A stretch of DNA of 12,432 nt, taken from NCBI GenBank assembly GCA_964535025.1, contig CAZHRW010000287.1, positions 1 to 12,432 on the forward strand, written 5' to 3'. Under the pieces are notes generated by a model. The model was not told the DNA's origin and made no database searches. It was given only the letters and a program-made list of their open reading frames with translations. This document shows positions 6,615 to 12,432 of the stretch, piece after piece; position 1 is the stretch's first letter, and the number at the start of each line of letters is the position of its first letter. A program made the position numbers and the translations under genes. The stretch comes from JAAYZK01 sp964535025 (GTDB taxonomy: Bacteria; Planctomycetota; Phycisphaerae; SM23-33; FEN-1343).

Positions 6615-8942
6615 TCACACCCCGTGCTCCGTCCGCGCGATGATCTCCTCCTGGGTGTCATGATCGAGGTTCACGAAAAAGGCCGAGAACCCCGCCACGC
6701 GGACCACCAGGTCGCGGTGAGCGGCCGGATCGGTCTGGGCGGCCCGGAGGACGTCGCTGTCGACGGCGTTGATCTGTAGTTCCTGCCCGCCGCGACGGAA
6801 GTACGCCGCGAGCATCTGGTGGACCTTCCGGCGGGTCGCCGGGTCCGTCAGGAGCCGGCGCGACAGGCGGAGGTTGACGTTGTAGCCCCCCTGCCAACTG
6901 GCGACGGGATCCAGCATCGCCACCGAGTTCAGCAGCGCCGTCGGCCCGCGCCGTTCCGTCCCCGTCGACGCCGCCACCGACGGCGCCAGCGGCGCGCCGG
7001 CCGGACGGCCGTCGGGCGTGGCGCCGGTGACCCGCCCGGCGCGAATGTGGCTGGAACGCACGACGTGCGAGTTGACGAACCGCGCCCCGTCCCGCGGGTC
7101 GCGACAGACATCCTTGAGCGGCTCGTCGCGCATCCGCTCGAGACGCCGGACCAGGTCCGCCAGGCGCGGGTCGTCGTTGCCGTGCTTGGGCGCGGCCAGG
7201 AGCTTGGCGCGGAGCGCCTCGTGGCCGACGAAGTTGTCGCGGCAGGCGGCGGCGATGTCGGCCGGCGTGGCGTCGCGGTGCTCGTAGACCACCTCGCGGA
7301 TCGCCGCCAGGCAGTCGACCATGTTGGCGAACATGGCCCCGCCGCAGGAGAGGATGTTGTACGTGGTGCCGGCGGTCATGTCCGCGGCGCGGTCGACGCA
7401 GCCGTCGAAGAAGCACGACGTCAGGGGCGTCTGCCCCCACCGCATCTGGGCCCGCAGGACCGCCAGCCCCTCGGCGTAGGTGCGTTCGATCTGCCGTCGC
7501 ATGACCGTCGCCACCACGTCGGCGAACGCGTCGAACGTCGCCAATGTCGCCGGGTCCGGCAGCGTGGGGTCTTCGTCCCGCGCGCCGGCGTACCCGGCCC
7601 CGCGGGTCAGGGCCGCCTCCAGGGCCGGCAGGTAGCCCACGGACGCCGCGGGATTGAAATACGCCTTGCCCGGGATGCCCAGCTCGTTGCAGCCGCACGC
7701 GACGTAGTCGAAGGCGTCCTCGCGCGAGACCCCGGCCGCCATGAACATCGCCGGGACCGCCGTGTCGCTCATCATCAGCGGGAAGCACGTCGAGCCGGCC
7801 AGCGTCTGGAGGCAGAAGTCGAAGAAGTCCGGATCGATCCCCGGATGGTACCGCACCCACACGAGCGGCTCGGGCACCGACATCGCCCCGGTCGCGGCGA
7901 TGAACAGCCACGACAGCTCGTTGGTCTGGTCGGTCCCGTCGGGGGCCGAGCCGCCGACGACCAGCCCCTGCGTGAGGTTGTGCTCGTTGCCCCAGAAGCT
8001 GTTGTCCCGCTGCTTGAGCAGGAAGTTCTCGCACAGCGTGAGGGCCTGCTCCTCGGTCAACCGCCCGGCGGCGATGTCGGCGCGGTAGAACGGCAGGAGG
8101 ATCTGGTCGAGCCGGTCGGGCGTGTTCGAGTAGCCGTGCCCCTCGATGTGGATCGCCTGGTGGATCAGCCAGATCAACTGCATCGCCTCGCGGAACGTCT
8201 CCGGCGGCCGGCGGGTCAGCACGTCGGCGATGCGGGCCATCTCGGCCAGGTCGGCCCGCCGGGCGGCGTCGTCGCCCGCCGGGGCCTGGGCGGTGAGGAA
8301 CGCCGCGTAGCGCCCGGCCCAGTCGATCAGCCCCTCCAGCGACAGCTCGGCGGCGGCGAGAAACTCCAGCTTGACCGGGTCGATTTCCCCGTCGCGCCGC
8401 GCCCGCACCCGCCCCAGCAGCCCCGGCAGGCCGATGTCGAGCACCTCGCGGTAGCTCGGGCTCAGGTGTCCCTGGTTGGAGATGAACTTGTACGACGCCG
8501 TCTCGGTCCGCTCCACCTCGCGCCCGCGGACGGTCCGCTCGTAGGCGCGGTAGCGCCCCCACAGGTTGCGGTCGGCCCAATAGGCGTCGATCGCCGGATC
8601 GACGCGGCCGCGGAGGTAGCCCGCCCGCTCGGGGTTCTCGCCCGTGTAGATGTTGTTCTCGGCGATTCCCAACTCGACGAAGACCGGCATCGCGCCGGGC
8701 GTTTCGGAGATCGACCCGGCCAGCTGGTCGTGCTCGCGGAGATAGAGCGGGACCGTGCGGAAATACTCCCGCAGCGCCAGGGCTTTTTTGACGATCCACG
8801 GCGCACCCTCGTGGGCCTGCCACACCCGCGTGAACACCGCCGCCCGGTGCGACGCGACCGCCGGCGGCGAGGCGAGGATCGCCGCCCGCAGGGCGAGCAT
8901 CGGCGAGCCGTCGTGGTGGTCGGGCAACGGGAAGGAGGTCAT
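6615..8942 (-). CDS. Glycyl radical enzyme of the dehydratase/PFL-like superfamily, substrate unknown
   Basis: A 775-residue anaerobic radical enzyme. The C-terminal radical motif is RVAGFSAFFVNL with the radical glycine at G751. The thiyl-radical cysteine is C418 in ACGCNELG, with E420 in the general-base position of dehydratases (usual GCVE, here GCNE); PFL instead has a Cys-Cys pair. Other landmarks are GHLSPSYREVLDIGLPGL (about 158-175), IHIEGHGYSNTPDRLDQ (265-280) and DGRPAGAPLAPS near residue 640. Compared by eye with B12-independent glycerol dehydratase, H159 matches the first catalytic His. The second His position appears to be Y271, with a His two residues away. The glycerol-type Asp after GCVE is also not evident. 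A dehydratase or lyase acting on a polyol-like substrate is thus plausible, but glycerol itself is doubtful. The start at 8942 overlaps the deoC stop (ATGA), which suggests its product feeds DeoC. No microcompartment gene is nearby. Confidence 0.93.
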   Translation of the reverse strand: MTSFPLPDHHDGSPMLALRAAILASPPAVASHRAAVFTRVWQAHEGAPWIVKKALALREYFRTVPLYLREHDQLAGSISETPGAMPVFVELGIAENNIYTGENPERAGYLRGRVDPAIDAYWADRNLWGRYRAYERTVRGREVERTETASYKFISNQGHLSPSYREVLDIGLPGLLGRVRARRDGEIDPVKLEFLAAAELSLEGLIDWAGRYAAFLTAQAPAGDDAARRADLAEMARIADVLTRRPPETFREAMQLIWLIHQAIHIEGHGYSNTPDRLDQILLPFYRADIAAGRLTEEQALTLCENFLLKQRDNSFWGNEHNLTQGLVVGGSAPDGTDQTNELSWLFIAATGAMSVPEPLVWVRYHPGIDPDFFDFCLQTLAGSTCFPLMMSDTAVPAMFMAAGVSREDAFDYVACGCNELGIPGKAYFNPAASVGYLPALEAALTRGAGYAGARDEDPTLPDPATLATFDAFADVVATVMRRQIERTYAEGLAVLRAQMRWGQTPLTSCFFDGCVDRAADMTAGTTYNILSCGGAMFANMVDCLAAIREVVYEHRDATPADIAAACRDNFVGHEALRAKLLAAPKHGNDDPRLADLVRRLERMRDEPLKDVCRDPRDGARFVNSHVVRSSHIRAGRVTGATPDGRPAGAPLAPSVAASTGTERRGPTALLNSVAMLDPVASWQGGYNVNLRLSRRLLTDPATRRKVHQMLAAYFRRGGQELQINAVDSDVLRAAQTDPAAHRDLVVRVAGFSAFFVNLDHDTQEEIIARTEHGV

Positions 8943-9643
8943 TGTGTGTCCCCGTCGGCCCGCGCGTCCAGCCGCCGCCGGCACTCGTCGAGGATGTCGG
9001 TCGTACGGCTGGCCCCGACGCGGGAGACGCCCAGGGCGCGGATCTCCAGGAGCTTATCGAGGTCGCGCACGCCGCCGGCGGCCTTGACCTGGACGGGCTC
9101 GGGCGCGTGCTCGCGCATCAGCTTGAGGTCCGCGATCGTCGCCCCGCCCGAGCCGTACCCCGTGGAGGTCTTCACCCAGTCGGCGCCCGCCTCGCCGCAG
9201 ACCTCGCACAGGCGGATCTTCTGCGCGTCGTTGAGGTAGCAGTTCTCGAAGATGACCTTGACCTTCCGGCCCTCGCCGTGGGCGAGCTCGACGATCGACT
9301 TGATCTCGGTCTTGACGTAGTACCACGCGCCGCTGAGCACCTGGCTGATGTTGACCACCATGTCCAGCTCCTCGCCGCCGTCGGCGACCGCGCGGCGGAC
9401 CTCGGCGAGCTTGACGGCCGTGGTGTGCCCGCCGTGGGGAAAGCCGATCGTGGTCGACGCCTTGACCGTGCTGCCGGACAGCCGCTTGGAGCAGTGGCTC
9501 AGCGCGTACGGCAGGATGCACACGCTGGCGACGTTGTAGTCCAGGGCGACCTGGATGCCCTCGTCGAGCCTGTCGGCGGTCAGCGTGGGGTTCAGCAGGG
9601 AGTGATCGATCATCTTGGCGATGTCGTCGTACGTGTAGTCCAT
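8939..9643 (-). CDS. deoC: Deoxyribose-phosphate aldolase (DERA)
   Basis: A 234-residue class I aldolase that reversibly splits 2-deoxyribose 5-phosphate into acetaldehyde and glyceraldehyde 3-phosphate in the cytosol. The Schiff-base lysine is K158 in WVKTSTGYG. The proton-relay residues are D94 in ELDMVVN and K187 in QVKAAGGVRD. GASRTTDI near 210 forms the phosphate site. Length and motif order fit bacterial DERA; the E. coli C-terminal Tyr tail is absent, as in many short homologues. The start ATG at 9643 sits just before the conserved DHSLLNPT and is preceded by AAAGGA. A longer frame to 9802 runs back through the kinase gene and is artefactual. It lies 19 nt after the kinase and overlaps the glycyl radical enzyme by 4 nt. 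Such coupling implies a C2 plus C3 split of a 2-deoxypentose phosphate in this pathway. Confidence 0.95.
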   Translation of the reverse strand: MDYTYDDIAKMIDHSLLNPTLTADRLDEGIQVALDYNVASVCILPYALSHCSKRLSGSTVKASTTIGFPHGGHTTAVKLAEVRRAVADGGEELDMVVNISQVLSGAWYYVKTEIKSIVELAHGEGRKVKVIFENCYLNDAQKIRLCEVCGEAGADWVKTSTGYGSGGATIADLKLMREHAPEPVQVKAAGGVRDLDKLLEIRALGVSRVGASRTTDILDECRRRLDARADGDTQ

Positions 9644-9662
9644 GGCCGTCGTCCTTTCCGTT

Positions 9663-10631
9663 TCAAACGTCGCCGCCGGCCCTGGCGAGGGCGACGGCCC
9701 CGAGGATCCCCGCTTGCACGCCCAGGGCGGATTTCTCCACCCGCACCCCGTCGGTGGGGAACATGCCGACCGTGTTGCGCATGGTCTGTTCGACCGTCTC
9801 AAGGTACAGCGGACCGATCTCGGCGACCCCGCCGCCGAGCACGACCAGTTCGGGGTGCACCGTCACCACGACGTTGGCCACGCCGTACCCCAGCCACCGT
9901 CCCGCCTGGATGATGGCGTCGCGGACGGGCGCGTCGCCCGCGGCGGCCGCGGCGGCCATTTCCCGCGTCGTCACCCTCCCCCCGTCCCCGTCAACCAGGT
10001 CGCACAGCCTCGGCGCCATGCCCGAGAGCATCAGGCGAACGCCCTCGGCGGTCAGGGCCGGCCCGGCGGCAAGGGCCTCCAGGCAGCCCCGGTTGCCGCA
10101 CCCGCACAATGGCCCGCCGGGCAGCATCGTGTGATGGCCCAACTCGCCCGCGGCCCCCAGCGGCCCCAGCCGCAGACGCCCGTCGATCACCACGCCCCCG
10201 CCGATGCCCGTGCCGACGGCGAAAAAGACCATCGACAGGCCCGCGACGCCGGCGCCCTTGCCGAACGTCAGCTCGCCCAGCGTGGCGGTTCGCACATCGT
10301 TGAGAATGTAAACCTCGCAGCCCAACCGCCCGCCAAGGATTTCGCCGACGGGCACCTCCGGCCAGTGGGTGGGGAAGTTCGGCAGGAAGGTCGTCACGCC
10401 CCGCTCGCGATCCACCAGCCCCGGAATGCCCATCCCCACCGCCGCAGGGGTACGGCCGGCCTCGTCGGCCAGCTCCCGCACCATCGCGGCGATCCGCGCC
10501 AGCACCCGCTCCGCCGGCTCGGCCGAGCGAGTCGGCTCCTTGCGCATCGCCACGACCGTCCCGGCGCCGTCGGCCAGCGCGCAGGTGATGTTCGTCCCCC
10601 CCAGGTCGACGCCGGCGTACAGGTCGCTCAT
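9663..10631 (-). CDS. ROK-family sugar kinase
   Basis: A 322-residue ATP-dependent sugar kinase of the ROK family. The phosphate-binding loop is VDLGGTN (D9-N13), and the catalytic Asp is D112 in ILNDVRTATLGE. The ATP-site stretch is GTGIGGGVVIDG. The structural zinc site is GHHTMLPGG followed by CGCGNRGC (H166, C176, C178, C183). There is no helix-turn-helix in front, so it is a kinase and not a ROK repressor. The family is mostly glucokinase-like, with fructokinase, allose and N-acetylmannosamine kinases as variants. A pentose or deoxypentose substrate is inferred purely from the neighbours, since no PfkB ribokinase is encoded here. The start overlaps the isomerase stop (ATGA at 10631), with AGAGG shortly upstream. 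Confidence 0.9.
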   Translation of the reverse strand: MSDLYAGVDLGGTNITCALADGAGTVVAMRKEPTRSAEPAERVLARIAAMVRELADEAGRTPAAVGMGIPGLVDRERGVTTFLPNFPTHWPEVPVGEILGGRLGCEVYILNDVRTATLGELTFGKGAGVAGLSMVFFAVGTGIGGGVVIDGRLRLGPLGAAGELGHHTMLPGGPLCGCGNRGCLEALAAGPALTAEGVRLMLSGMAPRLCDLVDGDGGRVTTREMAAAAAAGDAPVRDAIIQAGRWLGYGVANVVVTVHPELVVLGGGVAEIGPLYLETVEQTMRNTVGMFPTDGVRVEKSALGVQAGILGAVALARAGGDV

Positions 10632-11401
10632 CCCTGCCTCTCGTTGAAAAGCGCCTTCAGGTAATCATAGCTTCGTGCCAGGTGAGCCAGGGCGTCGTCC
10701 GGCTCGGTGGTCTGCTCCACGATATACCACTCGACGCCCGCCGACGCGGCCGCCGCCAGCACCGCCGACCAGTCGATCACGCCGTCGCCGACCACCGTGT
10801 CGGCCGGGTCGGCCTCGGTCCCCGCGGCCTGGTCCTTCACGTGCAGCAGCGGCACGCGGCCGGCGAAGCGGCGCAGGAGCGCCGCGACGTCCTTGCCCCG
10901 GGCGGCGGCGAAAAACGTGTCGAGCTCCAGCTTCAGCCGGTCGGCCCCGATCGCGGCGAAGATGTACTCGAACGCCTCGACGCCGTCGACGCGGCCGTCG
11001 AATTCGTCGAAGTGGCAGTGATAGCTCAGCCGCAGCCCCAGTTCGGCGCAGCGGTCGGCGATCGCGGCGACCTCGTCGACCGCCCGCTTCCAGTCGTCCG
11101 ACGACGTCGGCTGCGGCCGGATCGCCGGCACCGCCACGTCGGTGCAGCCCAGCGCAGTCAGGTAGCGGGCGATATCGACCATGCCCTCCCGCATGCGGGC
11201 GAAGGGGAAGTGGGCGCCGACGACCGCCAGGCCGGCGGCCTCGGTTTCGCGCTTCAACTGGTCGACGTCGATCCAGTCGCGGAACCACAACTCGACGCCG
11301 GCGTAGCCCATCGCCGCGATCCGCCGCAACGTACCGACCCAGTCCCGCGCGACCTGCTCGCGCACGGTGTACAGTTGAACGGCCAGGGGCAGCGGCTTCA
11401 T
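10628..11401 (-). CDS. Sugar-phosphate isomerase/epimerase-like TIM-barrel protein (AP_endonuc_2 family)
   Basis: A 257-residue TIM barrel of the xylose-isomerase-like superfamily, whose members isomerise, epimerise or dehydrate sugars and inositols using a divalent metal. The N-terminal PLAVQLYTVRE is diagnostic. Candidate metal or catalytic residues are E37 (GVELWF), the HCH pair 128-130 (LSYHCHFDEF), the Glu and Asp of LELDTFF (159-161), H187 in LLHVKD and E229 in IVEQ. Exact activity cannot be read. In context it may interconvert a pentose or ketopentose, or bring another sugar into the pathway. The start ATG at 11401 lies 4 nt after the regulator stop, with GAGGAGA at 11411-11417. Its own stop overlaps the kinase start. 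It lacks a signal peptide, so it is cytosolic. Confidence 0.88.
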   Translation of the reverse strand: MKPLPLAVQLYTVREQVARDWVGTLRRIAAMGYAGVELWFRDWIDVDQLKRETEAAGLAVVGAHFPFARMREGMVDIARYLTALGCTDVAVPAIRPQPTSSDDWKRAVDEVAAIADRCAELGLRLSYHCHFDEFDGRVDGVEAFEYIFAAIGADRLKLELDTFFAAARGKDVAALLRRFAGRVPLLHVKDQAAGTEADPADTVVGDGVIDWSAVLAAAASAGVEWYIVEQTTEPDDALAHLARSYDYLKALFNERQG

Positions 11402-11405
11402 CGCT

Positions 11406-12242
11406 CTACATCTCCTCGGCTGGCCCGTCCACCAGCATACCGACCGCCGGCCGGACCACCGGCCCGCTGCGGTGGCGGAAGCAATACCCGTCCCCGCGGT
11501 ACAGCGTACGTTCGTACCACAAGGGCTCGCCCCCTGCAAGATATCCCGTCGCCACCACGGCCAGCGCGGCGGCGCCGACCGGCACTTCCAGCGCCCGCGC
11601 GTCGGTCGCGTCGAGGGTCACCGCCCGGATCGTCTCGTCGGCGCCGGCGATGTCGAGGCCGAACCGCTCGGTCCACAGCTCGTACAGCGACCCCCGCAGC
11701 TCGGCCCGCGTCAGCGGCGCCGGCGGCTCGCGCCGAGGCGGCCGGGACGACTCCGCGGCGGGCACCCACCCCGCCGACGGCGCCGGCCGCGCCAGGAAGT
11801 GGCGGCGCTCGAGGATCACGGGCACCTCATCGGCCAGGCGCAGCCGCTCGACGTACACCAGCGGCGTGCGGCCGTCGGCCCTCAGTGCCCGGCGGACGGC
11901 GGGCGGGGCGTCGGCGGCGTTAAGCGTCGCCAGGTGCAGCACATGGGTCGTCGGCGTCCGGCCGGCGGCGCGGGCCCGGGCGGTGAAGCTCACCAGCGAC
12001 TGCAGGTCATAGTCCATCGGCCGGGCCGCCACGAACGTCCCGATGCCCTTGCGGAACCGCAGCACCCCCTCGATCACCAGGTTCGACAGCGCCTTGTTCG
12101 CCGTCGCACGGCTCACCTCGAACCGATCGCTGATCTGCCGTTCCGACAGGAACCTCGCCCCCGGCTTGAACGTCCGCACCAGTTCCCGAAGTGCCGCATT
12201 CAACTGCTGATACACCGGATCCCGCACCAGCGCCCCGCCCAT
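11406..12242 (-). CDS. GntR-family transcriptional regulator with UTRA ligand domain (HutC subfamily)
   Basis: A DNA-binding regulator of about 278 residues with an N-terminal winged helix and a C-terminal small-molecule sensor. The GntR helix-turn-helix spans about residues 8-72 (DPVYQQLNAALREL, PGARFLSERQISDRF, VSRATANKAL, EGVLRFRKGIGTFV). The UTRA-type domain fills roughly 80-278. Encoded first in the minus-strand operon, it probably represses that operon until a pathway sugar or sugar phosphate binds. The start is uncertain: ATG 12242 gives a normal short lead-in before the helix-turn-helix. ATG 12281 adds an Ala-Arg repeat, and GTG 12416 adds a Ser/Pro-rich stretch. None has a clear Shine-Dalgarno site, and the frame might continue past the window edge. 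The region around residues 190-215 is an unusual Pro/Ser/Arg-rich insert within the sensor domain. Confidence 0.85.
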   Translation of the reverse strand: MGGALVRDPVYQQLNAALRELVRTFKPGARFLSERQISDRFEVSRATANKALSNLVIEGVLRFRKGIGTFVAARPMDYDLQSLVSFTARARAAGRTPTTHVLHLATLNAADAPPAVRRALRADGRTPLVYVERLRLADEVPVILERRHFLARPAPSAGWVPAAESSRPPRREPPAPLTRAELRGSLYELWTERFGLDIAGADETIRAVTLDATDARALEVPVGAAALAVVATGYLAGGEPLWYERTLYRGDGYCFRHRSGPVVRPAVGMLVDGPAEEM

Positions 12243-12278
12243 CGCCCGCGCCCGCGCCAACGCCCGCGCCCGCGCCGT
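12243..12278. repeat. 18-bp tandem duplication at the regulator 5' end
   Basis: Two adjacent 18-bp units (12243-12260 and 12261-12278) differ only in their last two bases (AA and GT). In the regulator frame they would encode alternating Ala and Arg. Such low-complexity GC repeats are prone to slippage and complicate start-site choice. Confidence 0.6.
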
Positions 12279-12281
12279 CAT

Positions 12282-12432
12282 CGGCGGCGGCGCCGACGAC
12301 GGCCCCGCCGATGGCGTCGATGAAGAACAAGAGGTCGCCACCCCCCGCGTCGACGCCGACGAAGATGGCCCCGACGACGACCCATCGCTCGCCCCCGACG
12401 GCCCCGGCGACGACACATCCGCCGGCGTCGAC
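12282..12432. other. Low-complexity GC-rich stretch upstream of the regulator
   Basis: The stretch is open on the minus strand as a Ser/Pro/Gly-rich extension of the regulator (from GTG 12416). On the plus strand it is an acidic, Asp-rich frame without a start codon. I see no promoter or operator in it. It may be a disordered N-terminus of the regulator or untranslated leader; the right edge of the window prevents a decision. Confidence 0.4.

Noticed and set aside
6819..9239. 806-codon open frame on the plus strand opposite the glycyl radical enzyme and deoC
   Set aside because: It spans two genes with unmistakable catalytic motifs on the other strand, and its product is Arg/Gly/Val-rich with no domain pattern. 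Long antisense frames are expected at this GC3.
9659..9669. Small palindrome CGTTT-C-AAACG between the kinase and deoC
   Set aside because: At 11 bp it overlaps the kinase stop and lies inside an operon with 19-nt spacing. It shares no arm with the 2807-2822 palindrome and is likely chance.
10675..12012. 445-codon Arg/Pro/Ser-rich plus-strand frame
   Set aside because: It is antisense to the isomerase and regulator genes, has extreme composition and no recognisable motif.
12211..12432. Acidic, Asp-rich plus-strand frame open to the window edge with high GC3
   Set aside because: It has no start codon, overlaps the regulator helix-turn-helix end on the other strand, and shares third-codon positions with that frame, which explains its GC3.

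Overview
The DNA is very GC-rich with a strong third-position GC bias. One protein carries a C-terminal PEP-CTERM sorting tail, and the gene set is anaerobic and fermentative (glycyl radical enzyme plus activase, iron-type alcohol dehydrogenase). Together these suggest an uncultured anaerobic planctomycete, perhaps of the Phycisphaerae type. This is inferred from style and content; no rRNA or marker gene is present. No transposase, integrase, tRNA or CRISPR array was seen.

Layout. Bases 1-32 may be the end of a plus-strand gene. Bases 33-290 are a non-coding, hairpin-rich stretch. A secreted PEP-CTERM protein lies at 291-1520 (minus), with a leader and candidate promoter up to about 1745. Bases 1815-2675 (minus) encode a nucleoside-hydrolase-fold protein. 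It diverges from a three-gene plus-strand operon: iron-type alcohol dehydrogenase (2895-4196), RpiB-type isomerase (4193-4687) and a second nucleoside-hydrolase-fold protein (4684-5634). These three genes overlap by 4 nt at each junction. Converging on them is a six-gene minus-strand operon, in transcription order: GntR/UTRA regulator (ends 11406), TIM-barrel sugar-phosphate isomerase/epimerase (10628-11401), ROK sugar kinase (9663-10631), deoxyribose-phosphate aldolase deoC (8939-9643), glycyl radical enzyme (6615-8942) and its radical-SAM activase (5675-6613).

How the genes may work together. The catabolic genes can be assembled into one pentose route. The hydrolases release ribose from nucleosides, the ROK kinase makes ribose 5-phosphate, and RpiB makes ribulose 5-phosphate. 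The iron-type dehydrogenase reduces this to a pentitol 5-phosphate. The glycyl radical enzyme dehydrates the C1-C2 diol, giving 2-deoxyribose 5-phosphate. DeoC then cleaves this to acetaldehyde and glyceraldehyde 3-phosphate. Such a route bypasses transketolase and transaldolase. Its net stoichiometry, pentose to ethanol + acetate + CO2, balances in both atoms and redox. The individual enzyme families are well supported by motifs. The joined pathway, and above all the substrate of the glycyl radical enzyme, is a hypothesis. A plainer alternative is deoxynucleoside salvage beside an unrelated glycyl radical enzyme.
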